Below, piece after piece: positions 1-9,204 of a stretch of DNA of 64,000 nucleotides. The notes under the pieces were generated by a model. It was not told the origin of the DNA, searched no databases, and saw nothing but the letters and a program-made list of their open reading frames with translations. The number at the start of each line of letters is the position of its first letter. Position 1 is the stretch's first letter. The stretch covers positions 1-64,000 of the forward strand of contig NZ_JARZHG010000035.1 of NCBI RefSeq assembly GCF_029946505.1, written 5' to 3'. The position numbers and the translations under genes are program-made. This DNA is from Polyangium sp. y55x31. GTDB lineage: Bacteria > Myxococcota_A > Polyangia > Polyangiales > Polyangiaceae.

Positions 1-125
1 AGGTTACCTACGTGTTACTCACCCGTGCGCCGCTTTACCGGGGCCGAAGCCCTTTCTCGCACGACTTGCATGTGTTAGGCGCGCCGCTAACGTTCGTTCT
101 GAGCCAGGATCAAACTCTCCAGTTA
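1..125 (-). rRNA. rrs: 16S ribosomal RNA, 5' end only
   Basis: The reverse complement holds the universal 16S 5' block: the 27F site AGAGTTTGATCCTGGCTCAG lies at 118 down to 99, followed by the CTAACACATGCAAGTCG block and GGCGCACGGGTGAGTAACAC. Placing E. coli position 8 at base 118 puts the mature 5' end near base 125. Only about the first 125 nt are present; the gene and presumably the rest of the rRNA operon run off the left edge. Confidence 0.97.
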
Positions 126-498
126 AATTTTCTGGAGGTCACCTCGGTCCGGCTAAAGACCGGGTGACGGCTCATGCCTCATTGGCATGACGTGATTGCC
201 TCGACCGTGCTTGCGCAGTTCGAGGCGAGGGCCACGTCACCACACGTTTTTGCGTGTTGCGTACAATCCAGTTTTCAAGGACCGAGCACGAGGAGCTTCG
301 TAAAGCTCACCTCGTTTACACGATCGTCGTGCCCGAAGGCACGCCATCGTCGGCGATCTCAACCATCATCCCGCGGATCCGCAGATGCGGACTCTCTACG
401 AGACGTCCTCGAGCGTAGAATGGTCTCTCTACGAAACCAAACAGGCTCAGGGGCCCACCGAGGACGGCACCTTGCGGCGCCCTGTGTCTCTCAGCGAG
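126..498 (-). other. rRNA operon leader
   Basis: This non-coding stretch lies between the most proximal rRNA promoter and the 16S 5' end. On the minus strand it contains a strong hairpin at 168-138 (GTCACC CGGTC ... GACCG A GGTGAC) ending about 13 nt before the mature 16S 5' end, a good candidate for half of an RNase III processing stem. Further upstream is a CTTGAAAACTGGATT segment (about 280-266) like those often found in rRNA leaders. No convincing ORF is present. Confidence 0.7.
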
Positions 499-505
499 GG
501 GCGGC

Positions 506-534
506 TCTTTAACCCGCGTCGTTCGCCTTGTCAA
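506..534 (-). promoter_or_regulatory. rRNA promoter, proximal copy
   Basis: On the minus strand TTGACA (534-529) is followed by 17 bp and TAAAGA (511-506). An A-run (GAAAAAAGTGG) lies directly upstream of the -35, as in an UP element. Transcription would start near 499 and run into the 16S leader. Confidence 0.8.
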
Positions 535-641
535 CCACTTTTTTCATCGAGGGGTCGAGAACATTTTCACATTCTCTGGACCCGGCGACCTCTCCGAGGA
601 CGACGCCTTGCGGCGCCCTGTGTCTCTCGGCGAGGGGCGGC

Positions 642-670
642 TCTTTAAGCCGCGTCGTTCGCCTTGTCAA
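642..670 (-). promoter_or_regulatory. rRNA promoter, second copy
   Basis: TTGACA (670-665), a 17-bp spacer and TAAAGA (647-642) on the minus strand; the spacer differs from the proximal copy by one base. It sits 136 bp upstream of the proximal promoter. Confidence 0.8.
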
Positions 671-772
671 CAACCTTCTTCCGAGGGCCGAGAATATTTT
701 CACATTCTCGGATTCGCGGACCTCTCCGAGGACGACGCCTTGCGGCGCCCTTGTCTCTCGGCGAGGGGCGGC

Positions 773-801
773 TGTTTAGGCCGCATCGTTCGCCTTGTCA
801 A
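773..801 (-). promoter_or_regulatory. rRNA promoter, third copy
   Basis: TTGACA (801-796), a 17-bp spacer and TAAACA (778-773) on the minus strand, 131 bp upstream of the second copy. An AAAAATATT stretch lies about 25-35 bp upstream. Confidence 0.75.
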
Positions 802-906
802 CAGTCGTTCGTCCAGGGCCGACAATATTTTTGTATCTGTAGGCCCGGGAACCTCAACGAGGACGACACCACGCGGCGCCCTCTCTCTTTCACTCGACGA
901 GGGGGC

Positions 907-934
907 AACCTAACTGCCACCGTCGGAGTGTCAA
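907..934 (-). promoter_or_regulatory. rRNA promoter, distal diverged copy
   Basis: TTGACA (934-929), a 16-bp spacer and TAGGTT (912-907) on the minus strand, 133 bp upstream of the third copy. The spacer and -10 have diverged, so it is probably the weakest of the four. Its -35 box contains the TGA stop codon (933-931) of the upstream small gene. Confidence 0.55.
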
Positions 935-1296
935 CCACCCGACGATCCGGAACCACGTGGCTTGCTCTCCTCATGTCGAGGCAGCGCGCCCTTGGGTTCG
1001 GGAGCGCGCTCCTCTGCCGAGTCCTCGCCCGTCGCACCCAGCCCTTGCTCCACGATCTGCTGTGCGATCGACGCACCAACAGCGCCGGCGCCCGAGGTCG
1101 ATTGCTCCGGCGAGAGGGCCACGCCCCCGCGGCCCGACTCCTCATAGGAGCCACCGCCGAGCTCGCCGGGTGAGCGCATCTCCGCGTCGGGCGGGTGAGG
1201 CCTGCCGAACGGGTAGATTCCTTTCGATTGATCGACCTCGTCCGTACGGCCTTTCCCCTGCGTGAGAGGGTTGTTCGTTTCATCGTCGCGCACCAT
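931..1296 (-). CDS. Small hydrophilic protein of unknown function
   Basis: A 121-residue protein starting MVRDDETNNPLTQ, rich in Gly, Ser, Glu and Pro, with no membrane segment. Its N-terminal half (KGRTDEVDQSKGIYPFGR, then PPDAEMRSPGELGGGS) has ordered, non-repetitive composition typical of a real conserved short protein; the second half is low-complexity and probably disordered. I chose the ATG at 1296 because GGTGGAGGACGAG places a clean GGAGG five bases upstream; an in-frame GTG at 1326 lacks such a site. It is co-oriented with the rRNA operon, and its stop codon lies inside the most distal rRNA -35 box, so read-through into the rRNA promoter region is possible. No function can be assigned. 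Confidence 0.65.
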   Translation of the reverse strand: MVRDDETNNPLTQGKGRTDEVDQSKGIYPFGRPHPPDAEMRSPGELGGGSYEESGRGGVALSPEQSTSGAGAVGASIAQQIVEQGLGATGEDSAEERAPEPKGALPRHEESKPRGSGSSGG

Positions 1297-1364
1297 CTCG
1301 TCCTCCACCGTGCACACGGGTTGCACCCGGCCTGCGCATCCTTTGCCCGGGAGCGGCGTGCATT

Positions 1365-1429
1365 CGATATGCCGGCAGCGGAATGCGTGCGAGCACTACC
1401 TTGACAAATGAGAAGCGCTCGCATATCGT
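1365..1429 (+). promoter_or_regulatory. Candidate promoter and inverted repeat upstream of rtcB
   Basis: The plus strand has TTGACA (1401-1406), 17 bp, then TATCGT (1424-1429), predicting a start near 1436. The -10 region overlaps one arm of an 8-bp inverted repeat (CGATATGC 1365-1372 and GCATATCG 1421-1428); inside it are a second pair, GCGAGC and GCTCGC. The layout suggests an operator flanking the -35. The remainder of 1297-1719 shows no convincing gene. Confidence 0.5.
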
Positions 1430-1719
1430 GGGCGCGGCTGCTGCGAAGTGCGCTTTCCTCGGGCGCGCTCCGGAGTTTTGACGAACGGGGTTCGGGGCGT
1501 AGGGCGCCGTCAGGCGACCCGCAGCCCTGAGCGTCGAACCGGGGAAAGGATCGCGGGTCGGCGATGGATCGTCGGCGTGCGAGCGTGAGGAGACGTGCGT
1601 CCTCTGGATTGGATGCGCTCCCGGGCTCGGCTCGCCGCGACGTACGACCTGCGCGACAGGGTTCGTTCGTTCGCAGGGCGCTCGCACGACAGAACGTGCC
1701 GGCGCCTGGGAAAGCAGCC

Positions 1720-3279
1720 ATGGGCAATCTCAGGTTGGATGCGGTCGTGCGCCGAGAAGACCGCGCGCTCGCCCGCATCGAAAGTCGTTTTGGTGTTCCG
1801 ATCACGCTCATCGCGCGGCCCGATGTCTCCGTCGAGGCAGAGGGCATCGCAGAGCTCCTCGAATTCGTTTCGATTCAAGACACGCTCCTTTCCATCTGGG
1901 AAGAGGAGCGCAAAGGCCGCATCGCGCCATTCTGGGGCGAGGGCCCCGGCAGCCTCGCAGCCGTGGTGCTCACGCCGGATTTCCACAAAGGATCCGGCAT
2001 CCCCGTAGGTACGGTGGCCGACGCGCGCGGGTTCGTCGTCCCGCGCGCCGTGGGCAACGACGTCTGCTGCGGCATGCGCCTCGTGGTCACGGACGTGACC
2101 CACGACGAGCTCGCGCCGCACATGGCGGCCTTGAAGAAGCGCCTGCGGGCGATCTTCTTTCAGGGCCAACGAAACATCCCCATGTCCCCCCGCCAGCGCG
2201 AGGCGCTGCTCCGGGATGGACTCTGGGGGCTCGCCGAGACCGCGGCCGATAACCAAGGCACGGGGATCTGGCGTCATTACGATCCCGCGCGGGAGCTCCG
2301 CGATCTCGAGCGTGTCCATTTCAACGGCGCGCTGCCCACCGACGACACGTTCGCATTCGCGAGCTTCATCCGCGCCTCGGGAGCCAAAGACGGCCGGGAC
2401 ATCCAGATCGGATCCGTCGGCGGCGGGAACCATTTCGTGGAATTGCAACGCGTGGACGAGATCGTGGACGGCCACGCCGCGCACGCATTCGGCCTCGCCC
2501 GCGGGGCCGTCACGATCATGGCGCACTCGGGCTCCGTCGGGCTCGGGCACGTGGTGGGCGGCCATTTCATGGCCCGCGCCCACGAGCTCTACCCGAAGGG
2601 CCTGCCCCACCCGGCGCACGGCTTTTACGTGATGCCGACGTGGGGGCCGCTCGCCGCGGAGGCGGCCGCGTACCTGTCCGCGATGCGCAACGCGGCGAAC
2701 TTCGCCTTCGGAAACCGGCTCTTCCTCGTGCTGATGGCGGCGCGCGCGATGAGCGAGGTCCTCGGGCGAACGGTGGAGACGCGCCTCGTCTACGATGCGC
2801 CGCACAACCTCATCTGGGAGCCGGAGGGCAGGGCAGGGCGCTTCCTCCATCGCAAAGGCGCGACGCCCGCGCCCGGGCCGGATCCGTTCGAGAGCCCATT
2901 CCAGTACACCGGGCATCCGGTGATCATCCCAGGCTCGATGGGCGACGCGAGCTGGGTGCTCGCGGGGCTCGGGAACGACGCGCTGCTCGCGAGCGCCTGT
3001 CACGGCGCAGGCCGGAGCCTGACGCGCGGGCAAGCGAGCCACGTGAGCGACGCGGTGTACCGGGAATCGACGGAGAAGCTCGACGTGGTGACGCCGATCG
3101 ATCCGGACGCTCCGTCCTTGCGCGGGCGGCGCGACATCCTCGAGAAGTATCACCGCCGGATGAAGGAGGAGGCGCCGTATGCGTACAAAGCGATCACGCC
3201 GGTCGTGCGATCCGTCGAGGATGCCGGCGTGGCGCGGCGGGTCGTGCGGCTCGCGCCGATTGCGACGGTGAAGGGATGA
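1720..3279 (+). CDS. rtcB: RtcB-family RNA-splicing/repair ligase
   Basis: A 519-residue protein with the RtcB signature: GNDVCCGMR with metal ligands Asp114 and Cys117, GSVGGGNHFVELQ, HSGSVGLGH, and ACHGAGRSLTR with the guanylylated histidine at His428. RtcB joins 2',3'-cyclic-phosphate (or 3'-phosphate) and 5'-OH RNA ends with GTP and Mn2+, acting in tRNA splicing or RNA repair; bacterial copies are usually induced by RNA damage. The ORF is open upstream to 1564, but those residues are Arg/Ala-rich and lack family similarity, so I start at MGNLRLD (ATG 1720), with only a weak ribosome site. No archease gene is adjacent. A promoter with an overlapping inverted repeat lies about 290 bp upstream, leaving a long leader. 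Confidence 0.93.
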   Translation: MGNLRLDAVVRREDRALARIESRFGVPITLIARPDVSVEAEGIAELLEFVSIQDTLLSIWEEERKGRIAPFWGEGPGSLAAVVLTPDFHKGSGIPVGTVADARGFVVPRAVGNDVCCGMRLVVTDVTHDELAPHMAALKKRLRAIFFQGQRNIPMSPRQREALLRDGLWGLAETAADNQGTGIWRHYDPARELRDLERVHFNGALPTDDTFAFASFIRASGAKDGRDIQIGSVGGGNHFVELQRVDEIVDGHAAHAFGLARGAVTIMAHSGSVGLGHVVGGHFMARAHELYPKGLPHPAHGFYVMPTWGPLAAEAAAYLSAMRNAANFAFGNRLFLVLMAARAMSEVLGRTVETRLVYDAPHNLIWEPEGRAGRFLHRKGATPAPGPDPFESPFQYTGHPVIIPGSMGDASWVLAGLGNDALLASACHGAGRSLTRGQASHVSDAVYRESTEKLDVVTPIDPDAPSLRGRRDILEKYHRRMKEEAPYAYKAITPVVRSVEDAGVARRVVRLAPIATVKG

Positions 3280-3285
3280 GCCCCC

Positions 3286-3315
3286 GCAGGATCACGCCCG
3301 CAGGGGAAATCCTGC
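3286..3315 (+). terminator. Possible terminator hairpin after rtcB
   Basis: GCAGGAT (3286-3292) can pair with ATCCTGC (3309-3315) directly after the rtcB stop codon. There is no clear T-run after it, so intrinsic termination is uncertain. Confidence 0.3.
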
Positions 3316-3379
3316 CCGGACTCCTCAGTTTCTTGGCCCGTGTGCGATGGCCTTCGTAGCATGCACGCTAGGGCGCGAT

Positions 3380-5113
3380 ATGGAAAACGAAGCAGTGCGG
3401 AGCCCGGTCGCGGCGGGCGAGATCCTCGCGGGGAAGTATCGCGTCGAGCGTCTCCTCGGCATGGGCGGCATGGGCGTCGTGGTCGCCGCCACACACCTCG
3501 AGCTCCGAGACGAGCGGGCCATCAAGCTCGTCCGATCGGAGCTCACGCATCCGCAGATCATCGAGCGCTTCTTCCGCGAAGCTCGCCTCGTCGTGAAGCT
3601 CCGAAGCGAGCACGTCGCCCAGGTCTACGACATCGGCCGGCTGCCCTCGGGCGCCCCGTTCATGGTGATGGAGCTGCTCCAGGGCGACGATCTCTCGGCG
3701 CTGCTCAAGAAACGAGGGACGCTGCCGGTGCACGAGGCCGTCCTGTACGTGATGCAAGCCTGCGACGCGCTCGCCGAGGCCCACGGGCGCGGGATCGTCC
3801 ACCGCGATCTCAAGCCGGCGAACCTGTTCCTCACGCACCGCGAGGACGGCTCGCCATGCATCAAGGTGCTCGATTTCGGCGTCTCGAAGTACGTGCCCGA
3901 GGACGGCGAGTCGGAGATGACGAGCAACGGCGACATCATGGGCTCGCCGCTGTACATGGCGCCCGAGCAGATGCGGGCAGCACGTGAGGTCGACGCGCGA
4001 GCCGACATCTGGGCGCTCGGCGCAATCCTGTACAAACTGCTCACGGGCCGCGCCCCGTTCCAGCGTGCCACGACGCCCGAAATCTGCATGGCCGTGCTCG
4101 GCAGCGAGATGGCGCCACTCCCGTCGTCGATCCACGCCGGAATCCCGTCCGGGCTCGAAGCCGTCATCATGCGGTGCCTCTGCAAGGACGTCGATTCGCG
4201 TTTCCCCCGCGCCGTCGACCTCAAGGCCGCACTCTCGCCCTACAGCGAGCGCCGCGAAGGCTGGGCCGAAGACGAGCGTGCCTCGCTCTCCGACGATCCG
4301 CGCTCGTCCTCGAGGGTTTCGAACAGCTCACGCCCAATTCCGAAGAACATCGATGCCATTCTGCTCGGCTGCATCGGCAAAGATTCAGGCCGCCGCGCGG
4401 CACGGGCGAAAGGGCGCCGGACCAAGTCGGACCCATTCCTGAAGCGCGCCGAAGCCGTCGAGCCGAAAGCACCCGCAGCCGCGCCCGCGGAGCCCCCCTG
4501 CGAAATGCCCAGAGATCCCGAGCTCTCCTGCATGGGCGGCGGAACCGTCCCGATGGGGAGCACGGATCTCCGCAGAGCCCGCGAAATGGGATTCGGAGGG
4601 CCGCCCCAAGCCCTGCAGCCCACAACGCCCGCCCTCGAGCCCGACACAAAGCGGACGCCAGCCCTCCTCGATCCCGAAGGAACCATCGACGAAGCGACCG
4701 CACTCGCCCCGCCGCGTCTCCCAAGCTTCCCCGCACCCCCACCCCCATCGGTGCGCACGTCCCTCCCAACCTTCCCGGTGCCAAGCCCGAGCGAGCCCAT
4801 CGGCAACAGCATGGCCCCCTGGGACTACGCACCAGCCCCGCCCCCCGCGCCCCGCCGCGCAAAATCGGTAGCATTCCTCGCAAGCGCAACGACCGCCGTC
4901 TTCATCATCGTCGCCCTCGTCATGGCCTTCACCACAGGAGGCGAAAACAACGTCGCCGAAGGCGCCATGCGAAGCCCGGACACACGCCCCGCAGCCGGCG
5001 GCATGCCCACGCCCGCAGAGGTCGCAATCGAGCCGGAGCCGGAGGCGGAGGCGGAGGCCGCCGCGCCAGCCACGAGCGCGTCCGCGGCAGCCGAGGCGCT
5101 CGTGGTGCCGTAG
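3380..5113 (+). CDS. Membrane-anchored Ser/Thr protein kinase (Pkn2 type)
   Basis: About 577 residues. The N-terminal half is a complete Hanks-type kinase: glycine loop GMGGMGVV, AIK lysine, HRDLKPAN with His141/Asp143, DFG at Asp165, and GSPLYMAPEQ in the activation segment, so it should be active. It is followed by a Pro/Ala-rich linker and one transmembrane helix at about 497-519 (VAFLASATTAVFIIVALVMAF), then a short Glu/Ala-rich tail outside. There are no PASTA or other sensor domains. I prefer ATG 3380, which has AGGG six bases upstream, to ATG 3347. It follows rtcB by 100 bp on the same strand; co-transcription is possible but unproven. Many such kinases with unknown targets are typical of myxobacteria. 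Confidence 0.9.
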   Translation: MENEAVRSPVAAGEILAGKYRVERLLGMGGMGVVVAATHLELRDERAIKLVRSELTHPQIIERFFREARLVVKLRSEHVAQVYDIGRLPSGAPFMVMELLQGDDLSALLKKRGTLPVHEAVLYVMQACDALAEAHGRGIVHRDLKPANLFLTHREDGSPCIKVLDFGVSKYVPEDGESEMTSNGDIMGSPLYMAPEQMRAAREVDARADIWALGAILYKLLTGRAPFQRATTPEICMAVLGSEMAPLPSSIHAGIPSGLEAVIMRCLCKDVDSRFPRAVDLKAALSPYSERREGWAEDERASLSDDPRSSSRVSNSSRPIPKNIDAILLGCIGKDSGRRAARAKGRRTKSDPFLKRAEAVEPKAPAAAPAEPPCEMPRDPELSCMGGGTVPMGSTDLRRAREMGFGGPPQALQPTTPALEPDTKRTPALLDPEGTIDEATALAPPRLPSFPAPPPPSVRTSLPTFPVPSPSEPIGNSMAPWDYAPAPPPAPRRAKSVAFLASATTAVFIIVALVMAFTTGGENNVAEGAMRSPDTRPAAGGMPTPAEVAIEPEPEAEAEAAAPATSASAAAEALVVP

Positions 5114-5115
5114 CG

Positions 5116-5441
5116 CCGGGGTTTCACCCCGGACCCGACCAGGGGCTGTCCGCCCCTGGACCCGGACCAGCGCAAGCGCTGGACTCGGGGTCGATGAACT
5201 GCGCAAGCGCAGTTCATCGAACGGCCGGTGGCAAGACCAGCGACGGGCTGGCCAGCCAAGACAGCGGGGCCAACGTGTCTGCGGCGCTGCTGTCTCGGTT
5301 GGCAAGGTGGTCTTGGTCTTGCCCCGGGCCCGTCGTAGAAACCGCGCATCGCGCGGTTTCTACGCCTTCGGTCCAGGCCGTGCCTGGTCCGGGGTGCAGG
5401 GGGCGGACAGCCCCCTGCTGGGGTGCGGGGCAAAGCCCCGC
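5116..5441. repeat. Dispersed structured repeat, copy A (full length)
   Basis: This element fills the gap between two convergent stop codons. It is a near-mirror series of hairpins. Left arm: CCGGGGT/ACCCCGG (5116-5132), CCAGGGGC/GCCCCTGG with loop TGTCC (5139-5159), a CCAGCGC/GCGCTGG palindrome, then a GATGAACTGCGC palindrome. Core: GGCAAGACCA and its complement TGGTCTTGCC. Right arm in reverse order: GTAGAAACCGCG stem, CCAGGC/GCCTGG, GCAGGGGGC/GCCCCCTGC with loop GGACA (5396-5418), and GCGGGGC/GCCCCGC (5425-5441). Related copies lie at 49932-50228 and 52171-52308. The terminal hairpins could act as bidirectional terminators. Confidence 0.88.
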
Positions 5442-5451
5442 GGCCCAGCGC

Positions 5452-6477
5452 TCAGGGCACGCAATACGCGACGGTCCTGCCGCCGAGTGTGGCCGTCTCG
5501 CACCCGGCGAAGCCTTGCGCTTGGCAATCGACCTTCGCGGGGGTCTCCAGGTTGCAGAATGAGACCGTGCTTCCTTCGCATGACTCGGCGGCTCCGAGGT
5601 CGCAGGTCGGCTCGACGAATCCGCAGGCTGCGCCCCCGGCGAATTGCCCGCTCTGCACGAAGCCGCAGCTTTGGCCCTCGGGCGAGAGTGCGGCGCAGTC
5701 GCGCTGGCCGATTTTCCCGCCTGCGCACGTCTCCAGGACGTCGCCGTTGCAGGCTTGCGAGAAGAAGCTGCAGTCCTCGCCCTTGCCGATGCAGCCGATG
5801 TCGTTGCGTTGCTTGTCGAAGCCGCAGGTCTCCCCGGCGATCGTGACTCGTTTCTCCCCGTCCTGCCCGTTGATGTGCACCATGTTGTACTGCGTGCGGC
5901 AGTCGATCCGCTTGAGAACGCCGGCTGGGGTGCATTCGACGAGCACGTCGGGATCGTCGTCGGCGCAGGTCGTCTTCGTCGTGCCGAACGTGCAGGTCTC
6001 CTTGCCGCAGCCGGCCCAGACGCCCTTGTGACAGGAGAGGCCTGCGGCTGCGCAGTCCATCGCGGCGGTCGGCTTGCCGTCGGGGTCGCAGAGCACCCAG
6101 GTCTCACCTTCGCAGAGGTCGTCGGCGGGGTGTGCGGCGCATGCGGTGGTGAAGGTTTCCTTGGGCGGCGTGCAGGCGCGGACGGCGGCGCAGTCCTTTG
6201 CGGCGAGCTTGCAATCGAGGCTCTCGATTTCGAGCTGCAGCGTGCCGGTGGCTGCCCAGGTCCAGGTCTCGTCGAGCACGTGGCCGAGACAAGCTTGCAT
6301 GCCGATCGGCTGACCTCCTTCTGCGTCGCAGGCGTTGATGCGCAGACAGTCGGCGATCCGTGGGTCGAGCTCCGGCGGCGGAGGCGGAGGGGCAGGCGGC
6401 TTGGGGTCGTTTCCGCCGCACGAGAGCACAAGCATGGACAGGAGAAGCCAAGGAGAACGGTTCTTCGGGAAGAGCAT
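5452..6477 (-). CDS. Cys-rich lipoprotein of unknown function
   Basis: 341 residues starting MLFPKNRSPWLLLSMLVLSCGG: a short signal peptide with a lipobox (VLSC), then a Pro run (about 26-35) as a surface tether. The rest has many regularly spaced cysteines in short modules of the form C..G..V.C....G....DC, for example GDVLETCAGGKIGQRDC and GSTVSFCNLETPAKVDC, each probably a small disulfide-bonded loop. Repeated modules of this kind are common in large myxobacterial surface lipoproteins. No catalytic motif is visible. Its stop codon abuts structured repeat copy A, and its start lies upstream of nothing co-directional except the operon that ends at 6487. Confidence 0.8.
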   Translation of the reverse strand: MLFPKNRSPWLLLSMLVLSCGGNDPKPPAPPPPPPELDPRIADCLRINACDAEGGQPIGMQACLGHVLDETWTWAATGTLQLEIESLDCKLAAKDCAAVRACTPPKETFTTACAAHPADDLCEGETWVLCDPDGKPTAAMDCAAAGLSCHKGVWAGCGKETCTFGTTKTTCADDDPDVLVECTPAGVLKRIDCRTQYNMVHINGQDGEKRVTIAGETCGFDKQRNDIGCIGKGEDCSFFSQACNGDVLETCAGGKIGQRDCAALSPEGQSCGFVQSGQFAGGAACGFVEPTCDLGAAESCEGSTVSFCNLETPAKVDCQAQGFAGCETATLGGRTVAYCVP

Positions 6478-6486
6478 GCGCGCTCT

Positions 6487-7829
6487 CTAGCGCGCCGCTC
6501 GTGGTTCGCCGAGCGGCAGCACCAAAACCGCCGCGCATCCTCTCGTATCGGGCCGGTTTTCCAGCCGGAGAAGCCCCCCGTGTGCTTCGGCGATCTGTCG
6601 GCTCAAGAGCAGTCCGATGCCCGATCCGTGTGGTTTCGTCGTGAAGAACGGCACGAACAGGTTGTCCGACTGCGGCAGCCCCGGACCCTCGTCTTCCACG
6701 ACCACCTCCACGCCTGCCCCCGCTGCCCGCCACGACACGCGCACCCCTCCGCCCGTCTCCAGCGCCGCGTCGACCGCGTTCCGCACCAGGTTGATGAGGA
6801 GCTGATCGAGCTGATCGCCGTCGCCCGGCGCGACGATCTCCGGCCCCTCGTCCACGTGCACGGGCAGCCGCTTTTCCAGCGCTGCCACGCGCGTCACCCA
6901 GGCGGCCACTGCGACTGGCCCGATCGACGGCGGCGGCAAGCGCGCGAGACGCGCGTACGCCGACATGAACCGACCGAGCGCCTCCGAGCGCCGCGCGATC
7001 ACGGCGAGGCCGTCACGCACGTCGTCCTCCCAGTCGTCGGGCCTCGGGTCGAGCGCGAGCAGCTTGCGTTGCCCCTCCGCGATCGACTGGATTGGCGCGA
7101 GCGAGTTGTTGATCTCGTGGCTGATGACGCGGATGAGCCGCTGGAAGGCCTGCCGCTCCTCCTCGCGCAGCGCGCGCCGTAGATCCGCGAGCACGACCAG
7201 GTGATGCGGCAGGCCGCCCTGCCGGAACGTCGTGCGCCGCAGCTCGAACGGGCCGCCGCTGCCCGGCAGCACGTCGTCGAGGCGGCAAGGCGCGGGCGCC
7301 GTGAGCCACGGTGAAACGCCGAGCGACGCCGCGCGCCGACCGAGCAAGCGCGGGGCTGGCAGGCCGAGCAGACGCTCGCCCGCGGGGTTGACGAGCCGCA
7401 GCGTCTCGCCCTCGTCGAAGGCGAAGATCGCCACGTCGATCTGCTCCATCACGGTGCGGAGCAGCGCGCTCGCTTCGAGGGCCCCGAGCGTCTTTTCCCG
7501 CACCGCGTCGCCGAGCGCGTTCGCCTCCAGCATCACCTCGCCCAGCGGATCCCCTCGACGCGCGCCGCTTGCGCGCATCGACGTATCACCTGCGCGCAGC
7601 GCTTCGAGCACGTTCGCCAGCGTCTGGAGCGGCCGCACCACACGCGCCTGCACCTCGGACGCGACGCCGGCCCACGTGAGCACGACGATCGTCGTCAGCG
7701 TCCACTTCGCGGCCGCGCCCGCGTCGCTCCGCCAGAGCAAGGCGAGCGCGAGGACCACCGCGGGCAGTCCCGCGAGCAGCGTGAGGAGAAAAATCCCGCG
7801 GTCGAACGGCAGCCGCGACCGCTCGGCGT

Positions 7830-7833
<4 letters not shown>
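6487..7833 (-). CDS. Sensor histidine kinase (NtrB-like), partner of the adjacent NtrC-type regulator
   Basis: 448 residues. Two N-terminal transmembrane helices (about 10-28 and 36-56), a HAMP-like linker (RVVRPLQTLANVLEAL), a PAS-like region (about 120-210), then the H box ISHEINNSLAPIQ with His239, the N box NLVRNAVDAA, DEGPGLP (G1) and GSGIGLLLSRQIAEAHGG (G2). Periplasmic sequence between the helices is only a few residues, so it probably senses in or near the membrane. The ATG at 7833 overlaps the regulator's stop by four bases (ATGA), indicating translational coupling. It is the last gene of the five-gene operon starting at 13634. Confidence 0.92.
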
Positions 7834-9185
<1,352 letters not shown>

Positions 9186-9204
9186 CGTCGTCGTCACGGC
9201 GAGG

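Larger units (their letters stand above)
459..935. repeat. Tandem ~131-136 bp promoter-bearing repeat, three full copies plus a diverged one
   Basis: Units begin with CGAGGAC at 459, 595, 727 and 858 (lengths 136, 132 and 131, the last diverged). Each shares the block CCTTGCGGCGCCC, a CTCGGCGAGGGGCGGCT-like segment and the GTTCGCCTTGTCAAC segment. Read on the minus strand, each unit carries one -35/-10 pair. Between promoters, units also contain an A/T-rich inverted repeat, for example CCGAGAAT at 688-695 with ATTCTCGG at 704-711. The arrangement looks like amplification of a single rRNA promoter cassette. Confidence 0.9.

Noticed and set aside
190-225. Possible sigma-54 promoter in the 16S leader (TTGGCATGACGTGATTGCC)
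   Set aside because: GG and GC are 12 bp apart rather than 10, and the strand is opposite to the rRNA.
1564-1719. Longer start for RtcB
   Set aside because: The extra ~52 residues are Arg/Ala/Ser-rich without family similarity, and RtcB proteins begin near the MGNLRLD equivalent.
798-1847. Long minus-strand ORF over the rRNA promoter and rtcB start
   Set aside because: Its translation is Arg/Ser-rich shadow sequence and it spans repeats and promoters.
5116-5441. Coding reading of the structured repeat (peptides such as GLSAPGPGPAQALD)
   Set aside because: The peptides arise from palindromes, appear in several frames of all copies and lack starts.
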